Shown: positions 48,725 through 56,286, numbered from the stretch's first letter. The stretch is DNA of 64,000 nucleotides from Prevotella sp. (GCA_017645645.1 JAGCOB010000017.1:1-64000), one strand, 5' to 3'. Translations and numbers: made by a program. The notes: generated from the letters alone by a model not told the origin.

Positions 48725-48787
48725 AATCTTGAGTTTTTTCGAACGAGAGTACTTTAGACCTTTAGGTCAAAGGTACGAATAAGCTCT

Positions 48788-48919
48788 TTATTTCTTCTGC
48801 TCTTTCCTTTTCTTTATTTCGTAAATCAAAGAGATGAAAGCGATAATAACGCCTATCACACCTACCAATAGACATATCAGATCATAGTTCTCTTTTGCCC
48901 AAGTTGTTATTGTTTCCAT
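48788..48919 (-). CDS. 43-residue single-pass membrane peptide
   Basis: An ATG at 48919 opens a frame of 43 codons. The short N-terminal part (METITTWAKENYD) is followed by one hydrophobic helix (LICLLVGVIGVIIAFISLIY) and a strongly basic tail (EIKKRKEQKK), the classic layout of a small inner-membrane protein with the tail in the cytoplasm. An AGGGA sequence lies 10 nt upstream. The start codon is 60 nt from the end of the sigma-macro fusion gene on the same strand, so it could be translated from that transcript. No family is recognised. Confidence 0.6.
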   Translation of the reverse strand: METITTWAKENYDLICLLVGVIGVIIAFISLIYEIKKRKEQKK

Positions 48920-48978
48920 TTCTTAGTCCCTAATTAGTTTTATTTCTTTCTGACTTCTTCCCTCTTGCATCTAAGAAA

Positions 48979-50058
48979 CTACCAATTAGGAGGGAGCACG
49001 ATATTCTCTACTTCGTGAGCAGCTTTAAAGAGCGGCGAGATTTCGTCATCTGTGAATCCTGCGATGCCACAGCCGATACGAGTGACCAAGAAAGTCAGGT
49101 TTTGATGCTCCTTGGCAAACTCGATGAACTCGTCCACATAGGGCTTTATTGTTTCTACGCCACCCTGCATCGTTGGAATGGCATAACTCTGTCCTTGCAG
49201 TCCAACGCCCTGTCCCATGATGGCGCCAAACTTACGATGGGCGATATAGGCTGCACCTCCGCCATGCATACCACGAAGGTTGCTGCCAAATACAAAGATC
49301 TCGTTGGGTTGGAGTTCCGTAATAAACTCTGGAGTTGTTCTTTTCTTTTCCATATAATCGAATTTTGCTGTTTTCATTCTTCCAAATCCCATGGATAATG
49401 GTGGACATGGTACAGAAGCCTCCATCATAGCCTCCTCGTGAACCACAGCACGATTCTCCATCACCTCTGGCATATCCAGGTCCATATCGAAGTTTTTCTT
49501 GAAATAGGGTACAATGATCTCTTCCTTCAGTTTCTTATATCGCTGAGAAATGGCTGCTGGAGAAATACCCATCTGTGTAGCTATCTCCTTCCCTTTGAAG
49601 CCCCTTTCCAGCATCATTAGGATGATAAGCCTGTCTTCCCTTCCCATCGGCACATGGTCACACACATCCTCCACCATTCTATTGAACTGCAAACGCAAGT
49701 CGCTTGTCACATCAAACGAGCGCAGATAGTCCTCAAAGGTGATGCTGCCATACTCCTTCTTGTACCATTTCAGCGCATCCAGTACAACATAACGGAATCC
49801 ATTGATAAGCCATGTCTTCAGACTCACCTCTGGCGAATGGTCTTCCAATGGTTTCCAGTCATGCTCCATCAGGTAGAGGGCATACTGGTGCGCCAGTGAC
49901 ATAAAGTCCAGGTTCTGCTTTCCTTTCAACTGGTACCGCTGGTCAAAGATATGATAGCCCACCTCACAATACCCGTAGAAATACTCACGGATAATGTAAG
50001 GATTCCCCTTGCGGAAGCCTTCCAGTATCTCATCATCTGATAGCCTTTGGTAGTACAT
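48979..50058 (-). CDS. ECF-like sigma factor fused to a macro-like (A1S_2505-type) domain
   Basis: This is a 359-residue fusion. Residues 5-100 look like sigma region 2 (DDEILEGFRKGNPYIIREYF ... TWLINGFRYVVLDALKWYKKE). Residues 125-190 look like region 4 with a helix-turn-helix (GFKGKEIATQMGISPAAISQRY). After a linker, residues 245-359 form a domain with NEIFVFGSNLRGMHGGGAAY and TRIGCGIAGFTDDEI, glycine-rich loops like those of macro domains that bind ADP-ribose; near relatives occur as stand-alone proteins in phages. It may be a transcription factor gated by a nucleotide ligand (inference). It is divergent from the vWA gene, with 127 bp between them. Confidence 0.8.
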   Translation of the reverse strand: MYYQRLSDDEILEGFRKGNPYIIREYFYGYCEVGYHIFDQRYQLKGKQNLDFMSLAHQYALYLMEHDWKPLEDHSPEVSLKTWLINGFRYVVLDALKWYKKEYGSITFEDYLRSFDVTSDLRLQFNRMVEDVCDHVPMGREDRLIILMMLERGFKGKEIATQMGISPAAISQRYKKLKEEIIVPYFKKNFDMDLDMPEVMENRAVVHEEAMMEASVPCPPLSMGFGRMKTAKFDYMEKKRTTPEFITELQPNEIFVFGSNLRGMHGGGAAYIAHRKFGAIMGQGVGLQGQSYAIPTMQGGVETIKPYVDEFIEFAKEHQNLTFLVTRIGCGIAGFTDDEISPLFKAAHEVENIVLPPNW

Positions 50059-50185
50059 ACATCCTTATTTTGTGGCGAATTTACAAAAAAAATGCGATAC
50101 TGCTTAATTTTTTCTGAAAAACTTCTTTAAAGAGATAAAGACATGTCCAAAATAATGAAGTTTCACCATTAAAAAAATTACAATT

Positions 50186-50836
50186 ATGAAAACGAAAGAA
50201 GTTAAGACCAAGCGAGTTCACAACCTGATTATCGTAGACGAGAGCGGTTCCATGTACGTTATCCGCAAACAAGCCTTTACAGGCATGAACGAGACCCTGC
50301 AGACTGTTCGTCAGATGCAGAAGAAATATCCAGATACTGAGCAACGTGTAACCCTGCTGACCTTCGATACAGGTCATACTACCTGGCACTACGACAATAC
50401 GGAAGCCAACAAAACCAAGGATCTCTCATGGAAAGCCTATAACCCTGGTGGAGGAACACCTCTCTACGATGCAATAGGTAAAGGCATCTCGAAAGTCAAC
50501 GCCCAGATTGAGGAAGGCGATAACGTACTGGTAACCATCATCACCGATGGTGAGGAGAACAGTAGCGACGAGTGGACCCTGAAGATGGTACGTACCCTCA
50601 TTGAGAAATTGAAGAAACAGAACTGGACCTTCACGTTGATTGGTACAGATAACCTCGATGTTGAGACGATGGCCCACTCGTTCGCCATCGACGAGCACAT
50701 GGAGTTCTGTCAGGACGAAGCAGGCACCAAGGCTATGTTCGCCCGTGAGCGTCGCAGTCGTGAACGTTATAACTGCTGTGTCGAAGCCTGTATGTCAATG
50801 CCTGTTGGCAGATTCTTTGAGGAAGACGAAAACTAA
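50186..50836 (+). CDS. von Willebrand factor A domain protein
   Basis: This is a 216-residue cytoplasmic protein (no signal peptide) that is a single vWA domain. The metal-ion site is complete: DESGS near residue 18, Thr in GGGTPLYDA and Asp in ITDGEEN. Such domains bind partner proteins through Mg2+ and often occur with AAA+ ATPases or in stress systems such as TerY. None of those partners is nearby; the only neighbour is the divergent sigma-macro fusion, which suggests a functional pair. It ends at a terminator. Confidence 0.9.
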   Translation: MKTKEVKTKRVHNLIIVDESGSMYVIRKQAFTGMNETLQTVRQMQKKYPDTEQRVTLLTFDTGHTTWHYDNTEANKTKDLSWKAYNPGGGTPLYDAIGKGISKVNAQIEEGDNVLVTIITDGEENSSDEWTLKMVRTLIEKLKKQNWTFTLIGTDNLDVETMAHSFAIDEHMEFCQDEAGTKAMFARERRSRERYNCCVEACMSMPVGRFFEEDEN

Positions 50837-50853
50837 ATTTCCTATTTAAACAT

Positions 50854-50884
50854 AGAATGCAGGGGCTTCCCCTGCATTCTTTCT
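50854..50884 (+). terminator. Terminator of the vWA gene
   Basis: AGAATGCAGGGG and CCCCTGCATTCT make a 12-bp stem with a 3-nt loop, followed by TTCT. Confidence 0.85.
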
Positions 50885-51223
50885 CTCAGACATCTTACTT
50901 CGTTTTATGTCACTCACCAGTCCCTATGACATCTGGGGGGGGGAGTTTAGGCTCACCAGTAAATGTTTCCATAATCTAGAATTTATTATTGCAAATCTTT
51001 TACAAGAAGTTTCAATAGATAACGATGGAAACTCCTCCCCTACTCCCCCCACCCCTCTGAAACATCGATATACAGGGTGTTTGAATACCAGGAGGTGTTT
51101 GCCAAACACCTTCCCCATCTCAATCCCTTTATACATCGGCATTTCAGACACCTCGAAGGAGGTGGGGAGGTGTTTCCCGAACTACGTTCGCCTTACCGTA
51201 GCCTTTCGAGAAAACTCAAATAA
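50885..51223. other. Intergenic region without a convincing gene
   Basis: About 340 nt between the vWA terminator and the promoter of the next operon. It holds a run of ten G (50935-50944), a C-rich stretch near 51035-51058, the inverted repeat AGGTGTTT-GCC-AAACACCT near 51091-51109 and further GGTGTTT words. An open frame of 122 codons crosses it but has no signal of selection. It could be a decayed palindromic array like those at 4514 and 56091, or a remnant. Confidence 0.5.
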
Positions 51224-51259
51224 AATTTGGTTTTCTTCTCACTTATTCGTACCTTTGCA
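51224..51259 (+). promoter_or_regulatory. 36-bp promoter with conserved spacer word (CDP-alcohol operon)
   Basis: AATTTGGTTTT at 51224, CTCACTTATTCG in the spacer and TACCTTTGCA ending at 51259, 28 nt before the ATG. Confidence 0.85.
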
Positions 51260-51287
51260 GGCTGAATTATTATAAATAAGGTATATC

Positions 51288-52277
51288 ATGAACGAAAAGA
51301 TTTCCCAGACTTTGAAATCTGCCGAGACGGAAGACTGGCTCGACTTACATATAGTACGACCGTTCTGCTATTGGTGGGCGGTATTATTTGCCAAATTTGA
51401 CATACACCCGAATACGGTTACTATTTGGTCGATGATTATCGGAGCTGCCAGTGCCTTTTTCTTTGCCTACGGCTGTTTCTATTATGAAGGCATCTATGGA
51501 CTGATGATGAACATCATCGCTATCCTGTTGTTGTGCCTTGCCGACGTTTTCGACTGCACGGACGGACAACTCGCCCGAATGACTGGAAAGAAAAGTCGTC
51601 TGGGTCGTATCCTCGACGGAGTGGCTGGTTTCACATGGTTCATACCGATCTACCACGCGATGGTCTACCGCTTCTTTATGCATCACGACATCGAGTTCTC
51701 GTTGCTGGGACTTGATGGCAACAACGAGCAGATAGTACTGATTGCCACCATCGTGGTCTATATCCTGGGTATCATTTCCGGCATCACAGGACTGGCCGGT
51801 CAACAGCGCTTAGCCGATTACTATATTCAGGTACACCTCTTCTTCCTGAAAGGTGAGAAAGGTGCTGAACTGGATAACTCCAAGCGTCAGCAGGAGATCT
51901 ACGACCAGATGACGAAGGAGACACCTTGGGTGGAACGTTACTTCCAGAAATCGTATATAGACTATACGAAGAAACAGGAAAAGAAGACTCCTGAGTTCCA
52001 GCGTCTGTTGGCTGTGATGAAAGAGAAATACGGCAGTTTCGACAATATCCCGCAAGAGGTACGTGACAAGTTCCGCCAGCATTCCCTGCCCATCATCAAG
52101 TGGAACGGCCTGTTGACCTTCAATTTCCGTTCTGCATGGCTGTTCCTCTTCTGTCTGCTGGATATCCCCGTGATGAACTTCATCTGGGAGATTGTCGGCA
52201 TGGGTCTGATTGCATGGTATGTCAACCATCGCCACGAAACCTTCTGTCGTCAGATGGCGAAAGCAATAGAAGGCTAA
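51288..52277 (+). CDS. CDP-alcohol phosphotransferase family protein with altered catalytic motif
   Basis: This is a 329-residue membrane enzyme of the family that joins a CDP-activated group to an alcohol. The family motif is D-x2-DG-x2-AR-x8-G-x3-D-x3-D. Here D89, D92-G93, A96-R97, G106 and D110 are present, but the last Asp, the presumed general base, is Gly114 (LDGVAG). Several transmembrane helices are visible (for example TIWSMIIGAASAFFFAYGCF). Between residues about 180 and 270 there is a hydrophilic insertion rich in Lys and Glu. It is the first gene of a four-gene operon with a flippase-like protein, an aminotransferase and a nucleotidyltransferase. Confidence 0.85.
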   Translation: MNEKISQTLKSAETEDWLDLHIVRPFCYWWAVLFAKFDIHPNTVTIWSMIIGAASAFFFAYGCFYYEGIYGLMMNIIAILLLCLADVFDCTDGQLARMTGKKSRLGRILDGVAGFTWFIPIYHAMVYRFFMHHDIEFSLLGLDGNNEQIVLIATIVVYILGIISGITGLAGQQRLADYYIQVHLFFLKGEKGAELDNSKRQQEIYDQMTKETPWVERYFQKSYIDYTKKQEKKTPEFQRLLAVMKEKYGSFDNIPQEVRDKFRQHSLPIIKWNGLLTFNFRSAWLFLFCLLDIPVMNFIWEIVGMGLIAWYVNHRHETFCRQMAKAIEG

Positions 52278-52294
52278 CAGCTAAAAGCAAGGAC

Positions 52295-53329
52295 ATGAAG
52301 TGGACGAAACAAAGGCTCAATAACCTGTTCTTCGTATTGGGAGTAGCGGCATGTATTGTGATGCTGCTGACGTTCGATGTGAGTTTCATCGAACTGTGGG
52401 ACCACCTCTGTCATGCAGGTTATTGGCTGATACCCATCATCGGTGTCTGGATCTTTGTCTACGGTCTCAATGCCCTTGCGTGGAAGGCAACCATTGAAGG
52501 GAATATCGGCGGAAAGATGCCTGTGAGTTTCTGGCGTCTCTATCGCCTGACCATCACAGGTTATGCCCTTAACTATGCCACACCTGTCGGAGGACTGGGT
52601 GGTGAACCCTACCGTATCATGGAACTCTCGAAGGATATCGACAACCAGCATGCGACATCGAGTGTCATCCTTTATGCGATGATGCACTTCTTCGCTCATT
52701 TCTGGTTCTGGTTCATCAGCATCTTCATCTATCTGGCTTTGGTACTTGTGGGTGACATGCCTATGACAACAGCCATCGGTATTATCCTAAGCATCATCGT
52801 CGTGTTCTGTCTCTTGGCGTTCTATCTCTTCTCCAAGGGTTATCGCAACGGACTGGTGAAATACGTATTAGGCGTGATCGCAAAGATACCGGGACTGAAG
52901 AAATGGACACTGCGCTTCTGGGCTCGTCATTCGAAGGCCATAGAGAATATCGATAACCAGATATCCTCCCTGCACCACCAGGACAAGGGGGCGTTCTATA
53001 AGAGTCTGGTACTGGAATATTCCTCCCGTGTCGTCCAAAGTACGGAGGTGATGTTCATGCTGTTGCTCTTTGGTGTTGACTGCGGAGGTGGACTCGGAGG
53101 ACTGACACTCACCTTCCTGCATAGCATCCTGATTGTGGCGTTCACCACGCTCTTTGCCAACCTCATTGGTTTCCTGCCGATGCAGTTGGGTGTTCAGGAA
53201 GGCGGCTTCGTACTCTCCATCGCAGCACTGGGACTCTCTGCGGCATTAGGTATCTTTGTGAGTATCATCTGCCGCGTAAGGGAAATCATCTGGATTGCCA
53301 TCGGCATGGCACTCATGAAAATGAAGTGA
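52295..53329 (+). CDS. Lysylphosphatidylglycerol synthase TM-region (UPF0104) family membrane protein
   Basis: This 344-residue integral membrane protein has about eight hydrophobic helices and the family landmarks ATPVGGLGGEPYRI and FLPMQLGVQEGG. It corresponds to the transmembrane flippase part of MprF, without the tRNA-dependent aminoacyl transferase. The ATG at 52295, 18 nt after the previous stop, begins directly with the hydrophobic region; an upstream frame overlapping the previous gene was rejected. In this operon it may move the product lipid or a precursor across the inner membrane (inference). Confidence 0.85.
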   Translation: MKWTKQRLNNLFFVLGVAACIVMLLTFDVSFIELWDHLCHAGYWLIPIIGVWIFVYGLNALAWKATIEGNIGGKMPVSFWRLYRLTITGYALNYATPVGGLGGEPYRIMELSKDIDNQHATSSVILYAMMHFFAHFWFWFISIFIYLALVLVGDMPMTTAIGIILSIIVVFCLLAFYLFSKGYRNGLVKYVLGVIAKIPGLKKWTLRFWARHSKAIENIDNQISSLHHQDKGAFYKSLVLEYSSRVVQSTEVMFMLLLFGVDCGGGLGGLTLTFLHSILIVAFTTLFANLIGFLPMQLGVQEGGFVLSIAALGLSAALGIFVSIICRVREIIWIAIGMALMKMK

Positions 53330-53371
53330 AGAATAAATTGTAAATAGTAAATTGTCAAATAGTAAATTGAA

Positions 53372-54421
53372 ATGAATTATCTCGACAGAAACGAATTTAA
53401 TTTTGAGCCCAGCCAGAAAGTGGTGGAGGCTATCAAGAATTTCGACCCCAAGACATTGTGTTTCTACACCCGTATCTATGATCAGGGCAAGAAGAGCGTT
53501 ATCTCTGTACGCCTCAGTGAAATCTATGGCGTGGATGAGAGTCAGGTGCTTTTGACTTATGGTGGTGAGGACATGCTGAAGAATGCCATTCACTATTTCC
53601 TCTCTGTCAACAGCCAGACAGGTGCACCCAATACCAAGATCCTCATCCCTGAGTTCTCTTGGTGGTATTACAATCGCGTAGCCAGCGAGTGTGGTGGTAC
53701 GTTTGAGATGTATCCCTTGCATGAGAAAGAGGATACCTTTGCCTACGACATCGACGAGGTCATCGAGTACACCAACCGCGTACATCCTCGTATGCTGTTG
53801 CTCGCCTCTCCTAACAACCCCACAGGTAACGGTCTGACTCCTGAGGAGATTGGTCGTATCATGGAGAACATCCCTTCCGATACGATGGTACTCATCGACG
53901 AGGCTTATGCCAGCTTCATCAGCACCGATACTGCCTATATCGCTCCGTTGGTAAACAAATACAGCAACCTGATTATCTCACGCACGCTGTCTAAGTTCTA
54001 CGGACTGCCTGGTCTGCGTGTAGGTTTTGGTTTCATTGGCAAAGGTCACGACCAGTTCGAGAGTTATATCAACAAATACTTAGGCTACAACCGTTTCTCT
54101 GAGGCTGTTGCCCTGGCTGCCCTCGACAGTGACGAACATTATCGCAAGGTGGCTGACGATATGGAATGGGGACGCCAGTTGTATAAGAAGGAACTCGGCA
54201 ACCTGCCCGGCTTTAAGGTATATAAGTCTGTGGCTAACTTCATCCTCATCAAGTATCCATTGGAAATCAAGGACGCACTGATGGAGGCTTTGAAGGTTCA
54301 GGACTACAAGATCAAGTTCATGAGTGACAAGGGTCTGGAGTCTTGCCTGCGTATCACCTTAGGTCGTAAGGAGCAGACACAGACTGTCGTGGATACGATT
54401 CTGAAAGTATTGAAGAAATGA
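53372..54421 (+). CDS. Class I/II pyridoxal-phosphate aminotransferase (HisC/CobD-like)
   Basis: This is a 349-residue fold-type I PLP enzyme. The Schiff-base Lys208 in SRTLSKFYGLPGLRVGFG, D176 and Y179 in LIDEAYASF and N148 in SPNNPTG form the cofactor site. The overall pattern resembles histidinol-phosphate aminotransferase and threonine-phosphate decarboxylase, which act on phosphorylated small molecules. With no histidine genes nearby and a nucleotidyltransferase overlapping it by ATGA, it more likely makes a phosphorylated or phosphonated amino-alcohol head group (inference). Confidence 0.88.
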   Translation: MNYLDRNEFNFEPSQKVVEAIKNFDPKTLCFYTRIYDQGKKSVISVRLSEIYGVDESQVLLTYGGEDMLKNAIHYFLSVNSQTGAPNTKILIPEFSWWYYNRVASECGGTFEMYPLHEKEDTFAYDIDEVIEYTNRVHPRMLLLASPNNPTGNGLTPEEIGRIMENIPSDTMVLIDEAYASFISTDTAYIAPLVNKYSNLIISRTLSKFYGLPGLRVGFGFIGKGHDQFESYINKYLGYNRFSEAVALAALDSDEHYRKVADDMEWGRQLYKKELGNLPGFKVYKSVANFILIKYPLEIKDALMEALKVQDYKIKFMSDKGLESCLRITLGRKEQTQTVVDTILKVLKK

Positions 54422-55161
54422 TTGGAGTCATATTAGCCGCAGGCATGGCAAAGCGCCTTCGCCCCCTGACAGACACCAAACCTAAGTGTCTGTTAGAGGT
54501 AGGTGGTCGCACACTCTTGGAGCGTACTGTCCGTGCCATGCAACAGGCAGGCATCAGTGAGTTTGTGGTGGTCACTGGCTATCGCGCCGACCAGATAAGA
54601 GAGTTTCTAGACAATCTAGAACCTCTAGAAAATCTAGAGAATCCTACATTCCACTTCCTCCACAATGCCGACTACGAGCACAACAACAACATCTACTCGT
54701 TGTGGATGGCTGGCGAATTTGTTCGTGGCAAGGAGTTCCTGTTGATGGACAGCGATATCCTTTGCGACCCTGCCGCTGTGGCACGCATCGCCCATGAACC
54801 AGAGTCTGCCCTTGCATTGAATCGTCATGAGTGTGGTGAAGAGGAAATCAAAGTGATTGTGGATGCCGATGGACATATCACAGAAATCAGTAAGGTATGC
54901 AGCATCCAGGATGCCATCGGAGAATCCGTAGGCATTGAAAAAATGACTGCCGATTACAGCACAGCACTCTATAAGGAGCTCGACCAGATGATTGTCAAAG
55001 AAGGACTTATCGATGTGTTCTATGAGCGTTGCTTCGAACGACTCATCCCACAGGGACATACCTTTAAGGTCGTCGATACCACTGACTATTTCTCCTATGA
55101 GTTGGATACACCAGAAGACTTCCAACGGGCACAGGAGTTAATGCCAAAAGAGTTACTATAA
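54418..55161 (+). CDS. Nucleotidyltransferase, LicC/PntC-like
   Basis: This is a 247-residue nucleotidyltransferase with the N-terminal pyrophosphorylase signature VILAAGMAKRLRPLTDTKPK and Asp in LLMDSDILC as metal ligand. The motif NADYEHNNNIYSLW is characteristic of LicC and PntC enzymes, which make CDP-choline or CMP-phosphonates, rather than sugar nucleotidyltransferases. It would therefore activate a phospho- or phosphono-alcohol with CTP for the CDP-alcohol phosphotransferase of the same operon. A short 9-nt repeat insertion (LDN-LEP-LEN-LEN) sits at residues about 64-75. It ends at a bidirectional terminator. Confidence 0.87.
   Translation: MIGVILAAGMAKRLRPLTDTKPKCLLEVGGRTLLERTVRAMQQAGISEFVVVTGYRADQIREFLDNLEPLENLENPTFHFLHNADYEHNNNIYSLWMAGEFVRGKEFLLMDSDILCDPAAVARIAHEPESALALNRHECGEEEIKVIVDADGHITEISKVCSIQDAIGESVGIEKMTADYSTALYKELDQMIVKEGLIDVFYERCFERLIPQGHTFKVVDTTDYFSYELDTPEDFQRAQELMPKELL
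54607..54642 (+). repeat. Degenerate 9-nt coding repeat in the nucleotidyltransferase gene
   Basis: CTAGACAAT, CTAGAACCT, CTAGAAAAT and CTAGAGAAT occur in tandem, in frame, encoding L-[ED]-x triplets in a surface-loop position. Nearly the same units end the LolD-like gene 32 kb away. Confidence 0.7.
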
Positions 55162-55166
55162 AAAGA

Positions 55167-55197
55167 AAATCAGCCAATCGGCTGATTTCTTTTTTTA
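55167..55197. terminator. Terminator between convergent genes
   Basis: AAATCAGCC and GGCTGATTT pair with loop AATC, with A-rich and T-rich flanks on the two sides. It serves the nucleotidyltransferase operon and probably also lptB. Confidence 0.88.
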
Positions 55198-56016
55198 TGA
55201 TATTTTGTCTTCTTCCTCTTCCTTCCGTTTTTTCTCTTCTGCCATCTGCTGGAAGTCTTTCTTCTGCAGGACGAAGTTAGAACCGAGGTATTTCTCTCTC
55301 ACGATAGGATTGACAGCCAACTCGTCAGGACTGCCCTGGAAGAGGATGCGTCCCTCGAACAACAGATAGGCACGGTCGGTGATATTCAACGTCTCATGTA
55401 CGTTATGGTCAGTAATCAGGATACCGATGTTACGGTATTTCAGCTGCCATACGATCTGCTGGATATCCTCCACGGCAATCGGGTCGACACCTGCAAACGG
55501 CTCGTCCAGCATGATGAACTTCGGTTCGATAGCCAGACAACGCGCTATCTCCGTACGACGACGCTCACCACCCGACAATTGGTCACCCTTGTTCTTACGC
55601 ACCTTACCTAAGCGGAACTCCTTGATGAGACTCTCCAACTTCTCCAACTGGTAGTCGCGGGGCTTTCCCGTCATCTCCAATACGGAGAGGATATTATCCT
55701 CCACGGACATCTTACGGAACACGGAGTTCTCCTGTGCCAAGTAGCCGATACCGGCACGGGCACGACGAAATACGGGATAAGATGTCACTTCCTCGTCGCC
55801 CAGATAGACGTGGCCGCCATTGGGCACCACCAGTCCTGTCGTCATATAGAAAGAGGTGGTCTTACCAGCACCATTCGGTCCCAGCAGTCCCACAATCTCG
55901 CCTTGTCTGACGTTAAAGCTCACATCGTTCACCACCGTGCGCTTGCCATACACCTTCACGAGTCCCTCCGTGCGGAGCACCAGTTGTTCGTCTTGTCTGT
56001 TCGTTGTCTCGTCCAT
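55195..56016 (-). CDS. lptB: LPS export ABC transporter ATPase LptB
   Basis: This 273-residue ATPase powers lipopolysaccharide transport with LptF/LptG. Walker [14 protein letters not shown], signature [15 protein letters not shown], Walker [17 protein letters not shown] and the LptB-typical [25 protein letters not shown] are present. I chose the ATG at 56016, because the TACCTTCGCA promoter box ends only 7 nt upstream; earlier in-frame ATGs would lie within the promoter. The message is therefore leaderless or nearly so. The C-terminal 25 residues are charged and family-variable. Confidence 0.93.
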   Translation of the reverse strand: MDETTNRQDEQLVLRTEGLVKVYGKRTVVNDVSFNVRQGEIVGLLGPNGAGKTTSFYMTTGLVVPNGGHVYLGDEEVTSYPVFRRARAGIGYLAQENSVFRKMSVEDNILSVLEMTGKPRDYQLEKLESLIKEFRLGKVRKNKGDQLSGGERRRTEIARCLAIEPKFIMLDEPFAGVDPIAVEDIQQIVWQLKYRNIGILITDHNVHETLNITDRAYLLFEGRILFQGSPDELAVNPIVREKYLGSNFVLQKKDFQQMAEEKKRKEEEEDKIS

Positions 56017-56022
56017 ACTGGG

Positions 56023-56058
56023 TGCGAAGGTACACATAAATGAGCGAAAAACCAAATT
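56023..56058 (-). promoter_or_regulatory. 36-bp promoter with conserved spacer word (lptB)
   Basis: On the minus strand it begins AATTTGGTTTTT, has CTCATTTATGTG in the spacer and ends TACCTTCGCA: a diverged member of the same family. Confidence 0.75.
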
Positions 56059-56090
56059 TTGGAGCAGTGAATGTAAAGATAAACTTGTTT

Positions 56091-56286
56091 TTACTCAACT
56101 TTCGCGGAGTTAGGACGGCACTTGATGGGAGAAAGGACGGCACTTTCGCGGAGTTTGGACGGCACTTTCGCGGAGAAAGTGGCGTTCTTTCTATCTTGCA
56201 GCTATAGGTGCACTATCTTTCACCTGCAGCTGCAAATATGTTCACCTACAGCCGCAAATATGTGCAGCCGTAGCTGAAAACCTTTT
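56091..56286. repeat. Tandem array with 22-nt period (array B)
   Basis: Three 22-nt units beginning GGACGGCACTT start at 56113, 56135 and 56157, with a related unit before them at 56091. After a shift of two bases, four more units of a different sequence follow at 56199, 56221, 56243 and 56265 (CACCTGCAGCTGCAAATATG and variants). Complementary words adjoin each other: CACTTTC/GAAAGTG near 56163-56181, GAAAG/CTTTC, CTAT/ATAG and the palindrome TGCAGCTGCA. The design matches array A but the sequence does not. It fills the gap between lptB and the terminator of the C10 protease operon. Confidence 0.75.

Noticed and set aside
48979..50058. Prophage fragment, because the C-terminal domain resembles a phage-associated family
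   Set aside because: There is no integrase, structural, lysis or replication gene nearby, and the domain is fused to a cellular-type sigma factor.
50907..51275. 122-codon frame between the vWA gene and the CDP-alcohol operon
   Set aside because: It crosses the G run and the downstream promoter, has no ribosome site and no recognisable domain.
51288..55161. Known phosphonate or inositol-lipid cluster
   Set aside because: No PEP phosphomutase, phosphonopyruvate decarboxylase or inositol-phosphate synthase is present, so a specific head group cannot be named.
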